From Clostridia bacterium (GTDB lineage Bacteria; Bacillota; Clostridia; Oscillospirales; Acutalibacteraceae), in the NCBI GenBank assembly GCA_017625435.1, contig JAGAKX010000005.1, positions 1-64,000 on the forward strand: a DNA stretch of 64,000 bases, read 5' to 3'. The notes under the pieces were generated by a model. The model worked only from the letters and a program-made list of their open reading frames with translations. It was not told where the DNA came from and did not search any database. The first letter of the stretch is position 1; every line of letters begins with the position of its first letter. The position numbers and the translations under genes were made by a program. Shown here in pieces: positions 1 through 8,563 of this stretch.

Positions 1-11
1 TGCGTTAAAAA

Positions 12-45
12 CCGCCGATATGCGTCAGCATTATCGGCGGCTTTT
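12..45. terminator. Bidirectional intrinsic terminator
   Basis: A perfect 9-bp stem (12-20 with 32-40, arm CCGCCGATA) encloses an 11-nt loop. It is followed by CTTTT on the plus strand and by a TTTTT run when read on the minus strand. It could end nagB transcription arriving from the right and an unseen gene arriving from the left. Confidence 0.7.
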
Positions 46-121
46 GCCTTTTCTTGCACATTTTTTTCGCTTGTTAAAGTGCTTCGCAGTTTCGTAAGAA
101 CTGAAAATTTCTTGTATTGAA

Positions 122-163
122 GCCAAAAATGCAGTAAGGCTGACGCCTTACGAGGCTTTTGGC
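122..163. repeat. Nested palindrome in non-coding region
   Basis: An outer 7-bp pair (GCCAAAA 122-128 with TTTTGGC 157-163) surrounds an inner 7-bp pair (GTAAGGC 134-140 with GCCTTAC 145-151). No coding frame covers it. It resembles a dispersed intergenic palindrome, or it may be an extra terminator-like structure for nagB. No second copy was noticed in the window. The rest of 1-245 shows no gene. Confidence 0.45.
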
Positions 164-245
164 AATAATACGGGGAATTTTGTTCGAGAAACAAATACTT
201 CCTTATCAACAGTCGGCGTAACTGCGGCTTTGTTTGTTTTCTGAA

Positions 246-968
246 TTACAGAAGCTTTGCTGCTGCTTTGTCTATAAGAAGAATTGCATCGGGATGATTT
301 TTAAGAACAGAAGCGGGACACATAGGAGTTACCTCGCCGTCAACGGTTGCCTTAATAGCGTCAGCCTTTGCTTCGCCTGTTGCAATAAGTACGATTTTCT
401 TTGCCTTCATGATGGAGTTGATGCCCATTGTAAGAGCATAACGGGGCATTGAATCGTCGTCAAAGTAGATGCTGTTGGACTTTATTGTGCTGTCTGTGAG
501 CTTTACCTTGAATGTACCGTCAGAGAAGGTATCGCTGGGCTCATTGAAGCCGATATGTCCGTTTGTTCCGATACCGAGAAGCTGGATATCAATTCCGCCT
601 GCAGCATCAATCATAGCATCATAGCTCTTTGCGTGGGCCTCGGGATCAGCTGCGTTGCCGTCGGGGATATGTACATTCTCTTCCTTGATATTTACGCTGT
701 TGAAGAGATTTTCATGCATAAAGGTGTAGTAGCTGTTCTTGTCGTCACGGGGAAGATCGCAGTATTCATCGAGATTGAAGGTTCTGATGTTTTCGAAGCT
801 GATTTCACCGTTATTGTAACGTCTTATGAGCTCTTTGTAGGTTTTTACGGGTGATGCACCTGTTGCAAGACCTAATATGCAGTCGGGCTTATTCTTGATG
901 ATTTCGGTAAAAATGTCCGCACAGGCAACTGCAATTTCATCTGCAGTATCAAAAATTCTAACTTCCAT
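246..968 (-). CDS. nagB: Glucosamine-6-phosphate deaminase
   Basis: Converts glucosamine 6-phosphate to fructose 6-phosphate and ammonia in the cytosol, linking amino-sugar breakdown to glycolysis. The 240-residue product has the NagB sugar-phosphate isomerase fold signatures: GLATGASP near residue 33 (phosphate binding), NLDEY near 65 with the catalytic Asp, and GIGTNGHIGFNEP near 133 with the active-site His and Glu. The ATG at 968 was chosen because GGAGGA sits just upstream and because a longer in-frame start at 1001 falls inside the -10 box. It is monocistronic, diverges from the divIVA-like gene and has its own consensus promoter. No nagA is visible nearby. The assignment is secure. Confidence 0.96.
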   Translation of the reverse strand: MEVRIFDTADEIAVACADIFTEIIKNKPDCILGLATGASPVKTYKELIRRYNNGEISFENIRTFNLDEYCDLPRDDKNSYYTFMHENLFNSVNIKEENVHIPDGNAADPEAHAKSYDAMIDAAGGIDIQLLGIGTNGHIGFNEPSDTFSDGTFKVKLTDSTIKSNSIYFDDDSMPRYALTMGINSIMKAKKIVLIATGEAKADAIKATVDGEVTPMCPASVLKNHPDAILLIDKAAAKLL

Positions 969-1000
969 AAATAAATTCCTCCGGTAGATATTTTTACTCA

Positions 1001-1029
1001 ATTATAATGTTTATTATTTTCGTTGTCAA
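1001..1029 (-). promoter_or_regulatory. Sigma-A promoter of nagB
   Basis: Read on the minus strand, TTGACA (1024-1029) and TATAAT (1001-1006) are separated by exactly 17 nt, a full consensus. It lies 33 nt upstream of the chosen nagB start. Confidence 0.85.
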
Positions 1030-1062
1030 CAATAAATAAATAAGGAAATATGTTGAAAATGC

Positions 1063-1091
1063 TTGTAATTAATACAACAGTATGTTAAAAT
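1063..1091 (+). promoter_or_regulatory. Probable promoter of the divIVA-like gene
   Basis: TTGTAA (1063-1068), 17 nt, TAAAAT (1086-1091). The TAAAAT -10 variant recurs at other promoters in this window, which supports the call. Confidence 0.5.
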
Positions 1092-1124
1092 TATAAAAAA
1101 TTGTTTATTGCTCGGAGGCAGATT

Positions 1125-2027
1125 ATGGCTGAAAATATTTCATTCCGTTCTTCAATGAACGGTTTTAACAGAAACGATGTTATGGCTTACATTGATACTG
1201 TTCTTGCCGAAAAGGCAGAGCTTCAGATCAAGGTTGCTGCAATTGAAAAAGATATTGACGTTATAAAAGCGGAATGTGAAGAGGAAATCAGTAATTCCAA
1301 AAATACAGTTCTCAATTTTGCAGAAACCGTAGCAAAGCTTGAAGAGGAACTGTCTGAGCTGAAAAAAGACAATGAGAGTCTCAGAGCGGTTGTATCTCAG
1401 GCAAATGAAAAGGAGCTTCTGAAGAATTCTGAAATCGCTGCTGAAAAAGAGCTTCTCGGGGCAAGAGAGAATCAGTATAAGGCAGAAATTGAAGAACTGA
1501 AGGCTAAGATTTCCGAGCTTGAAAATGAAAAGACTGAGGCTGATAATCACACTGACAAATGTGCCGATTGTGATATTGCAAAGGTTTATGAGGCAAGACT
1601 CGGTGCTGCAATGCTTGATGCAAAACGCTTCTCCGAGATTCTTGTAAAGGAAGCAAACGATAAGGCTTCGGATTTGTTTGCAGATGCTTTCTCTTCGGCG
1701 CACGCAACCTCCGTAAAGGCAGGTGCCATCGCTCAGAGTATTACAGATATCAGCAATCAGTTCAATGTTTCCTTTAAGGTTCTGCTTGATAATATGAAGG
1801 CTCTAGGAAGCACTCTTGATTCCTTTAAGAATGACGTAAAGCTTACCGGGGAAAAATTTGATTTTACTACCGATTTTGTGGCATTTACCGGTGAAACGGC
1901 GGAAAAAACCGCTCCCGTAAAGCCTGTTGAAGTTTCTGTAACGGAAGATATTATTCCCGCTCGTAAAAGAAATGTTAATTTTGACGATGCGGATGAATTT
2001 GATTTCAGAGTTGATGTAAATGACTGA
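1125..2027 (+). CDS. DivIVA-domain coiled-coil protein
   Basis: Probable cytoplasmic scaffold of the DivIVA/GpsB type, which binds curved membrane and recruits division, polarity or wall-synthesis factors. The N-terminus (FRSSMNGFNRNDVMAYID, residues about 6-23) matches the DivIVA membrane-binding motif F-x-x-x-x-x-G-Y/F-x-x-x-x-V. A long heptad-rich coiled coil fills roughly residues 28-160, then comes a CADC pair and a second helical segment, with an acidic tail at the end. Length is 300 residues. The ATG at 1125 follows CGGAGG; a TTG at 1101 lies before that site and was rejected. It overlaps the next gene by 8 nt, which suggests coupling. Its specific partner is unknown. Confidence 0.75.
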   Translation: MAENISFRSSMNGFNRNDVMAYIDTVLAEKAELQIKVAAIEKDIDVIKAECEEEISNSKNTVLNFAETVAKLEEELSELKKDNESLRAVVSQANEKELLKNSEIAAEKELLGARENQYKAEIEELKAKISELENEKTEADNHTDKCADCDIAKVYEARLGAAMLDAKRFSEILVKEANDKASDLFADAFSSAHATSVKAGAIAQSITDISNQFNVSFKVLLDNMKALGSTLDSFKNDVKLTGEKFDFTTDFVAFTGETAEKTAPVKPVEVSVTEDIIPARKRNVNFDDADEFDFRVDVND

Positions 2028-2550
2028 GTATTACGTCAGTACAGCAAAGCTTTCCTCTGTTGCCGGAAAGCTTTCTGCAGGCGACAAGGTTTATCTTTCC
2101 GGAGAGATTTATACCGCAAGGGATGCTGCTCACTCAAGGCTTTGCAAACTTATCCGTGAAAATAAAGAGCTCCCGTTTGAAATTTCAGGAGCAGTAATCT
2201 ATTTTGCAGGACCGAGCCCTACCAAGGATGACGGCACTGTCGGAAGCTTCGGTCCTACAACCGCATCGCGTATGGATGCTTTTTCGCCCGTGCTTCTTGA
2301 TCTCGGTCTTGTCGGAATGATAGGCAAAGGCAACCGAAGCAGGGAAGTGATTGATGCCATTGTCCGTAACAATGCTGTGTATTTTTGTGCCGGCGGCGGA
2401 TTCGGGGCATTGATCAGTCGGACTATTGAAAAAATTGAAGAAATTGCTTTTCCCGAGCTTGGTTGTGAAAGCATTAAAAGGCTTACTGTAAGAGATATGC
2501 CTCTGACGGTGGGTGTAGACTGCTCAGGTAATTCAATTTTTAACAGATAA
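2020..2550 (+). CDS. Fumarate hydratase class I beta subunit (orphan)
   Basis: Homologous to the C-terminal half or beta subunit of iron-sulfur class I fumarases and L(+)-tartrate dehydratases (TtdB/FumB type), which hydrate fumarate to malate together with an alpha subunit carrying the 4Fe-4S cluster. Signatures over its 176 residues are GEIYTARDAAHSRL near residue 28, GPTTASRMD near 78, LGLVGMIGKGNRS near 97 and a late VGVDCSGNSIF. The start ATG lies within the end of the divIVA-like gene (ATGACTGA overlap), so translation is probably coupled. No alpha subunit is adjacent, which is unusual because the pair is normally contiguous. Fumarase versus tartrate dehydratase cannot be separated from this subunit alone. 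Confidence 0.85.
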   Translation: MTEYYVSTAKLSSVAGKLSAGDKVYLSGEIYTARDAAHSRLCKLIRENKELPFEISGAVIYFAGPSPTKDDGTVGSFGPTTASRMDAFSPVLLDLGLVGMIGKGNRSREVIDAIVRNNAVYFCAGGGFGALISRTIEKIEEIAFPELGCESIKRLTVRDMPLTVGVDCSGNSIFNR

Positions 2551-2565
2551 ATTACAGGTGAAAAT

Positions 2566-5025
2566 ATGTCAGAAGAAAAGCTTCTTGAATTAAGAAGACA
2601 GATAATCAAGAAAGATTTTTCCCGTATGAATAATATGCAATTCAAGGCAGTGACCACGGTTAAGGGGCCGCTGCTTATTCTTGCAGGTGCGGGAAGCGGA
2701 AAAACTACCGTTCTTGTCAACAGAATAACGAATCTCATTAAGTACGGCAATGCTTATAATTCGGACAGAATTTACAGCTTTTCCGACAATCTTGAGGTAT
2801 TGTATGAAAAGTATCTGGGCGGTGACGCATCCGTTTATGAGGAAATTAAAAATTCATTGAGTGTTGATGCTCCCGAGCCCTGGCAGATACTTGCTATTAC
2901 ATTTACAAACAAAGCGGCCAATGAGTTGAAGGAAAGACTTGTCAATAACCTTGGTGAGCCCGGCGACGAAATATGGGCAAGCACATTTCACTCCTGCTGT
3001 GTGAGAATGTTAAGAAAATTCTGTGACAGAATAGGCTTTTCGAATCATTTTACAATTTATGATACCGATGATTCCAAGAGGCTTATGAAGGAATGTCAGA
3101 GGCAGCTGAATATTGACGAAAAGTATCTTTCCGCAAAGCAGATTCTCGGTGAAATCAGCCGTGCGAAGGACTGTCTTATTGACACGGAGGAATACTCCGA
3201 AAACGTCGGCTCTGATATGCGAAGAATTGATATCGCTAAGGCTTACGCTAAGTATCAGCAGCTTCTTAAGGAAGCGGATGCCATGGACTTTGATGATATC
3301 ATTTTCAATACCGTAAAGCTCCTTAAGAAGGACAGGGAAGTGCTTGATTATTACCGCAACCGTTTCAGATACATAATGGTTGACGAGTATCAGGATACAA
3401 ACCACGCTCAGTATGTGCTTGTAAGCCTTCTTGCAGGCGGTCACAATAATCTTTGTGTTGTAGGTGACGACGATCAAAGTATTTACAGCTTCCGCGGTGC
3501 TACGATTGAAAATATTTTAAGCTTTGAAGAGCAGTTCGGCAATGCCCTTGTAATACGTCTTGAAGAAAACTACCGTTCCACTCAGACTATACTTGACGCA
3601 GCAAATGCCGTTATAGCTCATAATAAAGAACGTAAAGGAAAACAGCTCTGGACCTCTAACGGTGCAGGAGAAAAGATTATTCTGAAGGCCTGCAATGACG
3701 ATATTGAAGAGGGAAATTACGTTGCAAAAAGCATCATGGATAATTCTGTTGATAACGGTGTTGCTTTTTCCGACAATGCCGTTCTTTACAGAATGAACGC
3801 ACAGTCGAACATTATTGAACGTGCTCTTGTAAAGCAGGGTATACCCTACAGAATTATCGGAGGACACCGGTTCTATGACAGAAAAGAGATAAAGGATGCC
3901 TTGGCTTATCTTGCCGTTGTTTCCAATCCCAATGATAACGTGCGCTTAAGACGAATAGTAAACGAGCCCAAAAGAGGTATCGGAGAGACCACTATGAACA
4001 ATCTTTCCGAAATTTCCTCACGGCTGGGGGACAGCGTGTTTTATCTTATGGAGAACTCCGACGAATATGCTGTGCTTTCAAAAAGCTCAAAGAAGCTGAA
4101 GCTCTTTGCAAGAATGATTACTGCATTTTCAATGCTTCGTGAAAGCAATACTCTTGCCGATTTGTTCCGAATTATTATGAATGAATCGGGATATATTGAG
4201 TCCCTTGCAACGGACGAAAAGAAAGAGGAAAGAATCGAAAACCTCAACGAGCTTTATTCCACAATTGCACGTTATGAAGAAGAAAACGGCGACGGGGCAA
4301 CCCTTGAAGGCTTCCTTGAAGAAGTTGCTCTTCTTTCTGATATAGATAATTACGATTCCGATCTTGATACCGTTACTCTTATGACTCTTCACTCTGCTAA
4401 GGGACTTGAATTCCCTCACGTTTATATCGTCGGCTTTGAAAACGGAGTTTTTCCCTCTATGCAGTCTATAAGCGAGCCTTCTCTTATGGAGGAAGAGAGA
4501 AGACTTGCGTATGTAGGTATTACCCGTGCAAAGAAAAAGCTTCATATCACGAGAGCAATGAGCCGTATGCAGTTCGGTAAAACAAATATGAATCCTCCCT
4601 CAAAGTTTATTTCCGAAATTCCGCTTGATCTTATTGATGATATCAGCGTTACTCAGAGAAGCAGGTATTCTCAGGGGGGATATCAGAGCTCAGGCTCTTA
4701 CTACGGCGGCGGTTATTCCTACGGTTCAGGCGGATATAATGACGGCTCTGATTATTCCGAGTATTCTTATTTAAATAAAAAGAAATCAGGCGGAGACTCA
4801 TTCAGATCCACACTTGTTTCTTCTGCTTCTGCAGGAGGTAAGACAGAAAAAACTATGATTTCGGAAAGCCTCAGAGTCGGAGATACCGTACAGCACAGAA
4901 AATTCGGTACGGGACTTGTGGTTTCTGCAAAGCCTCTCGGCAACGATACCTTGCTTGAGGTTGCTTTTGACACCGTTGGTACAAAGAAGCTTATGCAGGG
5001 TATGGCTAACCTCAAAAAAATATGA
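2566..5025 (+). CDS. pcrA: ATP-dependent DNA helicase PcrA/UvrD
   Basis: Superfamily 1A 3'-5' helicase acting in repair, plasmid replication and removal of RecA or RNA polymerase from DNA. Walker A AGAGSGKTT is at residues 40-48, motif II DEYQDT near 271, motif III GDDDQSIYSFRG near 300, motif V TLHSAKGLEF near 605 and motif VI LAYVGITRAK near 644. The insertion between motifs I and Ia (about 60-105) is longer than usual. After motif VI comes a Tyr/Gly/Ser-rich low-complexity linker (about 695-745) and then a C-terminal Tudor-like RNA-polymerase-interaction domain (about 768-819, VGDTVQHRKFGTG). The length of 819 residues exceeds the roughly 720-740 usual for PcrA, explained by the linker and insertion. 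Confidence 0.95.
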   Translation: MSEEKLLELRRQIIKKDFSRMNNMQFKAVTTVKGPLLILAGAGSGKTTVLVNRITNLIKYGNAYNSDRIYSFSDNLEVLYEKYLGGDASVYEEIKNSLSVDAPEPWQILAITFTNKAANELKERLVNNLGEPGDEIWASTFHSCCVRMLRKFCDRIGFSNHFTIYDTDDSKRLMKECQRQLNIDEKYLSAKQILGEISRAKDCLIDTEEYSENVGSDMRRIDIAKAYAKYQQLLKEADAMDFDDIIFNTVKLLKKDREVLDYYRNRFRYIMVDEYQDTNHAQYVLVSLLAGGHNNLCVVGDDDQSIYSFRGATIENILSFEEQFGNALVIRLEENYRSTQTILDAANAVIAHNKERKGKQLWTSNGAGEKIILKACNDDIEEGNYVAKSIMDNSVDNGVAFSDNAVLYRMNAQSNIIERALVKQGIPYRIIGGHRFYDRKEIKDALAYLAVVSNPNDNVRLRRIVNEPKRGIGETTMNNLSEISSRLGDSVFYLMENSDEYAVLSKSSKKLKLFARMITAFSMLRESNTLADLFRIIMNESGYIESLATDEKKEERIENLNELYSTIARYEEENGDGATLEGFLEEVALLSDIDNYDSDLDTVTLMTLHSAKGLEFPHVYIVGFENGVFPSMQSISEPSLMEEERRLAYVGITRAKKKLHITRAMSRMQFGKTNMNPPSKFISEIPLDLIDDISVTQRSRYSQGGYQSSGSYYGGGYSYGSGGYNDGSDYSEYSYLNKKKSGGDSFRSTLVSSASAGGKTEKTMISESLRVGDTVQHRKFGTGLVVSAKPLGNDTLLEVAFDTVGTKKLMQGMANLKKI

Positions 5026-5043
5026 CCCTCCGGAAAACGGAGG
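5014..5043 (-). terminator. Intrinsic terminator for rodA
   Basis: A 6-bp stem CCTCCG/CGGAGG (5027-5032 with 5038-5043) has a 5-nt loop. Read on the minus strand it is followed after six bases by seven T residues (5014-5020). On the plus strand no T-run follows, so it fits rodA better than pcrA. The T-tract lies inside the last codons of pcrA. Confidence 0.6.
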
Positions 5044-5052
5044 ATCACATTC

Positions 5053-6228
5053 TCACTTGGTGATATTGTTGAATCTTATGTTCACAACCTCTTTTTCTCT
5101 CGTAAAGCGGTAAATGCTCATTATGAGCCCTATGCCTATGTATATACATAAGTTTGATGAACCGCCTGCGCTGAAGAAGGGAAGCGTAATTCCGATGACG
5201 GGGAAGATTTTAAGGCACATACCGATGTTAATTATTACTTGCGATGCGAACATTGCAGCTACACCGTAGCACATAAGGGATGTTGCATTTTCCCTCGATT
5301 TTGCCCCGACAACGATTATTTTGACAATAACGGCAATTAGTACGGCAAAGGCAAGAAGACAGCCGATAAGCCCCAGTTCTTCTCCTATTACCGTGAAAAT
5401 CATATCATTTTCACTTTCGGGAACAATTTCGTTCTGCGTGTATGTACCGTTAAAAAGTCCCTGGCCGGTAAGACCGCCCGAGGCTATTGCCTCAAGACCC
5501 TTGTTCTGCTGATACATAATATCCGGGTATCTTTCGGGATAAATGAGACCTAAAAATCTTTCCTTTTGTGTGTCTGAGAAGAAGAAGTACCATATTGCGG
5601 GTATTGCTGCACACACTCCTGCAAAGCCAAGTACAAAATATCTCATCTGTACGCCTGCAAGGAAAAGCATTGTAACAAAAATTATCATAAATACAAGTGC
5701 GCTTCCGAGATCGCCCGTAAGGATAACAAGACCTACGGGAATCATTCCGTGAATAAGAAGGCCTGCAAGGTGTAAAATGCTTCGGATTTTGTCCTGCACC
5801 AATTCAAGGTGCATTGAAAATGTTATGATGAAACCTATTTTTACAAGCTCCGACGGTTGGAAGAAAAGACCCGTTGAGCCGAGAAGAATCCAGGTTTTTG
5901 CATCGGGTCGTTCTGCAGGACCTACGCCGACACCGGGTATAAAGAGGGCAAGCATCATAATTATGCAAACGGCACCTATAAGCGGGAACATTTTCGATAT
6001 AAATTTATAGTCTATAAAAGATATTATAACAGCTGCAAATACACCGACGCATACGGCAAGAAGCATTGTCCGCGCATCTCGTGATATAACAGCTCCCTCT
6101 TCAATCTGAAGTGTGGTTGCGCTGTGTACCATCAGCACTCCGAAAAAGGAGGCTGCAACACATAATGTTATTAAAAGAATATCTGTCTCAAAAACGGCAG
6201 ATTTCAAAAGCTTAATTAATTTAGACAT
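5053..6228 (-). CDS. rodA: SEDS peptidoglycan glycosyltransferase, RodA/FtsW family
   Basis: Polytopic membrane protein that polymerises lipid II during wall elongation, division or spore formation together with a class B PBP. The 391-residue product shows about ten hydrophobic segments and the SEDS signatures KTWILLG...FFQPSELVKIGFI (about 107-130), TGDLGSALVF, and near the C-terminus FFSAGGSSN. The large extracellular loop holds NKGLEAIASGGLTGQGLFNGT and ENDMIFTVIGEELG. The ATG at 6228 was chosen because GGAGC is 8 nt upstream; a longer frame reaches 6285 but would include the promoter. RodA is favoured over FtsW/SpoVE by the SGGLTGQGL and ENDMIF wording, but subfamily assignment is not certain. 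Confidence 0.9.
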   Translation of the reverse strand: MSKLIKLLKSAVFETDILLITLCVAASFFGVLMVHSATTLQIEEGAVISRDARTMLLAVCVGVFAAVIISFIDYKFISKMFPLIGAVCIIMMLALFIPGVGVGPAERPDAKTWILLGSTGLFFQPSELVKIGFIITFSMHLELVQDKIRSILHLAGLLIHGMIPVGLVILTGDLGSALVFMIIFVTMLFLAGVQMRYFVLGFAGVCAAIPAIWYFFFSDTQKERFLGLIYPERYPDIMYQQNKGLEAIASGGLTGQGLFNGTYTQNEIVPESENDMIFTVIGEELGLIGCLLAFAVLIAVIVKIIVVGAKSRENATSLMCYGVAAMFASQVIINIGMCLKIFPVIGITLPFFSAGGSSNLCIYIGIGLIMSIYRFTREKEVVNIRFNNITK

Positions 6229-6256
6229 TTTTTCAGCTCCGTAAATTATTACAGAT

Positions 6257-6285
6257 ATTATAATCTTAAGAAAGAATTTTTTCAA
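6257..6285 (-). promoter_or_regulatory. Sigma-A promoter of rodA
   Basis: On the minus strand TTGAAA (6280-6285), 17 nt, TATAAT (6257-6262). It sits about 30 nt upstream of the chosen rodA start. Confidence 0.75.
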
Positions 6286-6311
6286 TAGAAATTTATTTGT
6301 GGTGAATCAAT

Positions 6312-6737
6312 ATGAAAGAATATTTATCGCATTCTGAAAATGATACAATGAAAATAGCCGAAGAAATATGTGCTTTGGTGCCCGCAGGGACAGTTGTTGC
6401 ATTCTCCGGAGGAATGGGAATGGGAAAGACCGCATTTGTAAGAGGTGCCCTTAAGGCTTACGGAAACGATTCCTTTGTAAGCTCTCCCACGTTTTCTCTT
6501 GTGCACGATTACGGCGGAAATCCAAAGGTATATCACTTTGATATGTACCGTGTGACCGATATTGACGATTTGTATTCTACGGGATTTTTTGATTATCTTG
6601 ATGATAATTCCGTTCTTTTTATTGAGTGGAGTGAAAACATTATTTCTGCTTTACCCCAAAATACTGTTTTTGTTGATATTACCCGGGGTGAAAATGAAGA
6701 TGACAGAAAGATTACCGTAACGGGAGGTGTATTCTGA
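6312..6737 (+). CDS. tsaE: tRNA t6A biosynthesis ATPase TsaE
   Basis: P-loop ATPase that works with TsaB and TsaD to transfer threonylcarbamoyl to A37 of ANN-decoding tRNAs. The 141-residue protein has the Walker A GGMGMGKTA at about 33-41, the switch-like VSSPTFSLVHDY near 57-68, FDMYR near 76 and LFIEWSE near 98, all family hallmarks. GGTGAA precedes the ATG. It is the first gene of tsaE-tsaB-rpiB-upp and shares one base with tsaB (TGATG). tsaD is not in the window. Confidence 0.95.
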   Translation: MKEYLSHSENDTMKIAEEICALVPAGTVVAFSGGMGMGKTAFVRGALKAYGNDSFVSSPTFSLVHDYGGNPKVYHFDMYRVTDIDDLYSTGFFDYLDDNSVLFIEWSENIISALPQNTVFVDITRGENEDDRKITVTGGVF

Positions 6738-7447
6738 TGATAATTCTCGGTGTTGATACGTCTGCTGTTGCTGCAGGTGCGGCAATTGTGAAGGACGGAA
6801 AGCTTATAAGTGAGACCTACATTAATACGGGACTTACACACTCACAGACGATGCTGACTCTTATAGATTCGGCGTTGAATATGGCAGATATGTCAATTGA
6901 CGATGTTGATGCTTTTGCGGTTTCCTCGGGTCCCGGCTCGTTTACGGGCATCAGAATAGGTGTTTCTGCAATAAAGGGACTTTGCTTTGCAAAGAATAAA
7001 CCCTGCTTCGCGGTTTCTACACTTGAAGCACTTGCAAACTCTGCGGATATTGACGGCTTTGTTATATGCCCCGTTATGGATGCACGCTGTATGCAGGTTT
7101 ATACCGCTCTTTTTGAAAAAACTGACGGTGAAATCAGAAGACTTTCAGAGGATGCTCCGAAAACTCTCGAAGAATTATCAGAAGAGCTTCTGAGAATCGG
7201 CAAAAAAGTTCTGCTTATCGGAGACGGAGCCGACATTTCTTATAGGTTTTTAGCGGAAAAAGGACACGATGTGAGAAAATTTTCTGAAATTTTTAAATTT
7301 CAGCACGCATCGGGAGTTGCAATTACGGCTCACAGAAACTATAATAGAGGTGAAGAAGCTGTTTCGGCGGATAATCTTGTTCCGTCTTATCTTCGTCTTT
7401 CTCAGGCTGAAAGAGAACTAAAAAAATCAGGAGATGCAAAAAAATGA
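6737..7447 (+). CDS. tsaB: tRNA t6A biosynthesis protein TsaB
   Basis: ASKHA-fold, catalytically inactive partner of TsaD in the threonylcarbamoyl transfer complex. The 236-residue protein opens with ILGVDTSAVAAGAAI and carries GPGSFTGIRIG at about 65-75, diagnostic of TsaB. Later regions (CPVMDARCMQVYTALF) match the family interdomain segment. Start and stop codons overlap both neighbours (TGATG with tsaE, ATGA with rpiB), so the four genes are probably translated as a unit. It is close to the usual length of about 230. Confidence 0.94.
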   Translation: MIILGVDTSAVAAGAAIVKDGKLISETYINTGLTHSQTMLTLIDSALNMADMSIDDVDAFAVSSGPGSFTGIRIGVSAIKGLCFAKNKPCFAVSTLEALANSADIDGFVICPVMDARCMQVYTALFEKTDGEIRRLSEDAPKTLEELSEELLRIGKKVLLIGDGADISYRFLAEKGHDVRKFSEIFKFQHASGVAITAHRNYNRGEEAVSADNLVPSYLRLSQAERELKKSGDAKK

Positions 7448-7881
7448 TAGCATTAAGCAGTGACCATGCAGGATTTCCTCTTAAGGAGGCAATAAAGGAA
7501 TACTTTATTGAAAATAATATTGAGTTTGAGGATTGCGGTGCATACAGCACCGATAGTGTAGATTACCCCTATCAGGCTAAAAAAGCCTGCGATTTAGTTG
7601 TAGAAGGAAAATGCGACAAGGCAATTCTCTGCTGCGGTACGGGCATCGGTATTTCTATGGCTGCAAATAAGGTTAAGGGAATCAGAGCCGCCTGCTGTTC
7701 GGACTATTTCAGCGCTAAATATACAAGGCTTCACAATGATGCCAATGCTCTTTGCCTCGGCGCAAGAGTAATCGGTGTGGGTGCGGCTCTTGAGCTTGTT
7801 GACGTGTTTATCAATACCGAGTTTGAAGGCGGAAGACATCAGAGACGTGTTGACCAGATAACAGAAATTGAAAATATGTGA
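7444..7881 (+). CDS. rpiB: Ribose-5-phosphate isomerase B
   Basis: Interconverts ribose 5-phosphate and ribulose 5-phosphate in the pentose phosphate pathway. The 145-residue RpiB/LacA/LacB-family protein starts [10 protein letters not shown], contains the catalytic-cysteine segment [15 protein letters not shown] near residues 62-76 and ends with the typical [13 protein letters not shown]. Pairing with upp downstream is a common Firmicutes arrangement and favours RpiB over galactose-6-phosphate isomerase. It overlaps tsaB by 4 nt. Confidence 0.93.
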   Translation: MIALSSDHAGFPLKEAIKEYFIENNIEFEDCGAYSTDSVDYPYQAKKACDLVVEGKCDKAILCCGTGIGISMAANKVKGIRAACCSDYFSAKYTRLHNDANALCLGARVIGVGAALELVDVFINTEFEGGRHQRRVDQITEIENM

Positions 7882-7907
7882 TTTTTTCTGAAAGGAAGTA
7901 TATAGAT

Positions 7908-8537
7908 ATGGCAAACGTTACCGTTACTAATCATCCTCTTATTCAGCATAAGGTATCAATTATCAGAGACAAAAATACCCCCTCAAAGGACTTCAGAGCA
8001 ATTATCGGCGAAATTGCAATGCTCATGTGTTATGAGGCAACAAGAGATCTTGAGCTTACCGAGGTTGAAGTTGAAACTCCCGTTGCTGTTGCAAAGGTAA
8101 AGAAGCTTTCCGGCAAGAAACTTGCAGTTGTACCGATTCTCCGTGCAGGGCTCGGTATGGTTGACGGCATTACTGCACTTATTCCTTCTGCAAGAATCGG
8201 TCACATCGGTCTTTACAGAGACCCCGAAACACTTATGCCTGTTGAATATTACTGTAAGCTTCCTTCCGATATAGAAGAAAGAGACGTAATTGTTGTTGAC
8301 CCTATGTGTGCAACCGGCGGAAGTGCTATTGATGCCATTTCTCTTATTAAGAAGAGAGGACCCAAACACATAAAATTTGTCTGCACAATTGCGGCACCCG
8401 AAGGAATAAAGGCTCTCACAGAGGCTCATCCTGATGTAGATATTTTCTGTGCGGCACTTGACGAGTGTCTTAATGACCACGGCTATATCGTTCCCGGTCT
8501 TGGCGATGCCGGCGACAGAATTTTCGGTACAAAATAA
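7908..8537 (+). CDS. upp: Uracil phosphoribosyltransferase
   Basis: Salvages uracil with PRPP to give UMP. At 209 residues the protein has the normal Upp length. It begins with the family pattern [15 protein letters not shown] and carries the PRPP-binding loop [16 protein letters not shown] at about 129-144 and the C-terminal uracil-binding region [13 protein letters not shown]. The ATG at 7908 follows GAAAGGAAG; an upstream in-frame ATG at 7878 overlaps rpiB and was rejected as non-homologous extension. It is the last gene of the tsaE operon, followed by a strong terminator. Confidence 0.96.
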   Translation: MANVTVTNHPLIQHKVSIIRDKNTPSKDFRAIIGEIAMLMCYEATRDLELTEVEVETPVAVAKVKKLSGKKLAVVPILRAGLGMVDGITALIPSARIGHIGLYRDPETLMPVEYYCKLPSDIEERDVIVVDPMCATGGSAIDAISLIKKRGPKHIKFVCTIAAPEGIKALTEAHPDVDIFCAALDECLNDHGYIVPGLGDAGDRIFGTK

Positions 8538-8563
8538 AATAATCCGGCAGAATAGTGTTTACA

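Noticed and set aside
969..1001. Longer nagB start at 1001
   Set aside because: It lies in the -10 region of the nagB promoter, and the GGAGGA site fits the ATG at 968.
1152..1707. Minus-strand frames of 183 and 67 codons inside the divIVA-like gene
   Set aside because: They are antisense shadows of a well-supported gene, with no ribosome binding site or family signature.
5026..5045. Hairpin after pcrA as a plus-strand terminator
   Set aside because: No T-run follows on the plus strand; the T-run is on the rodA side.
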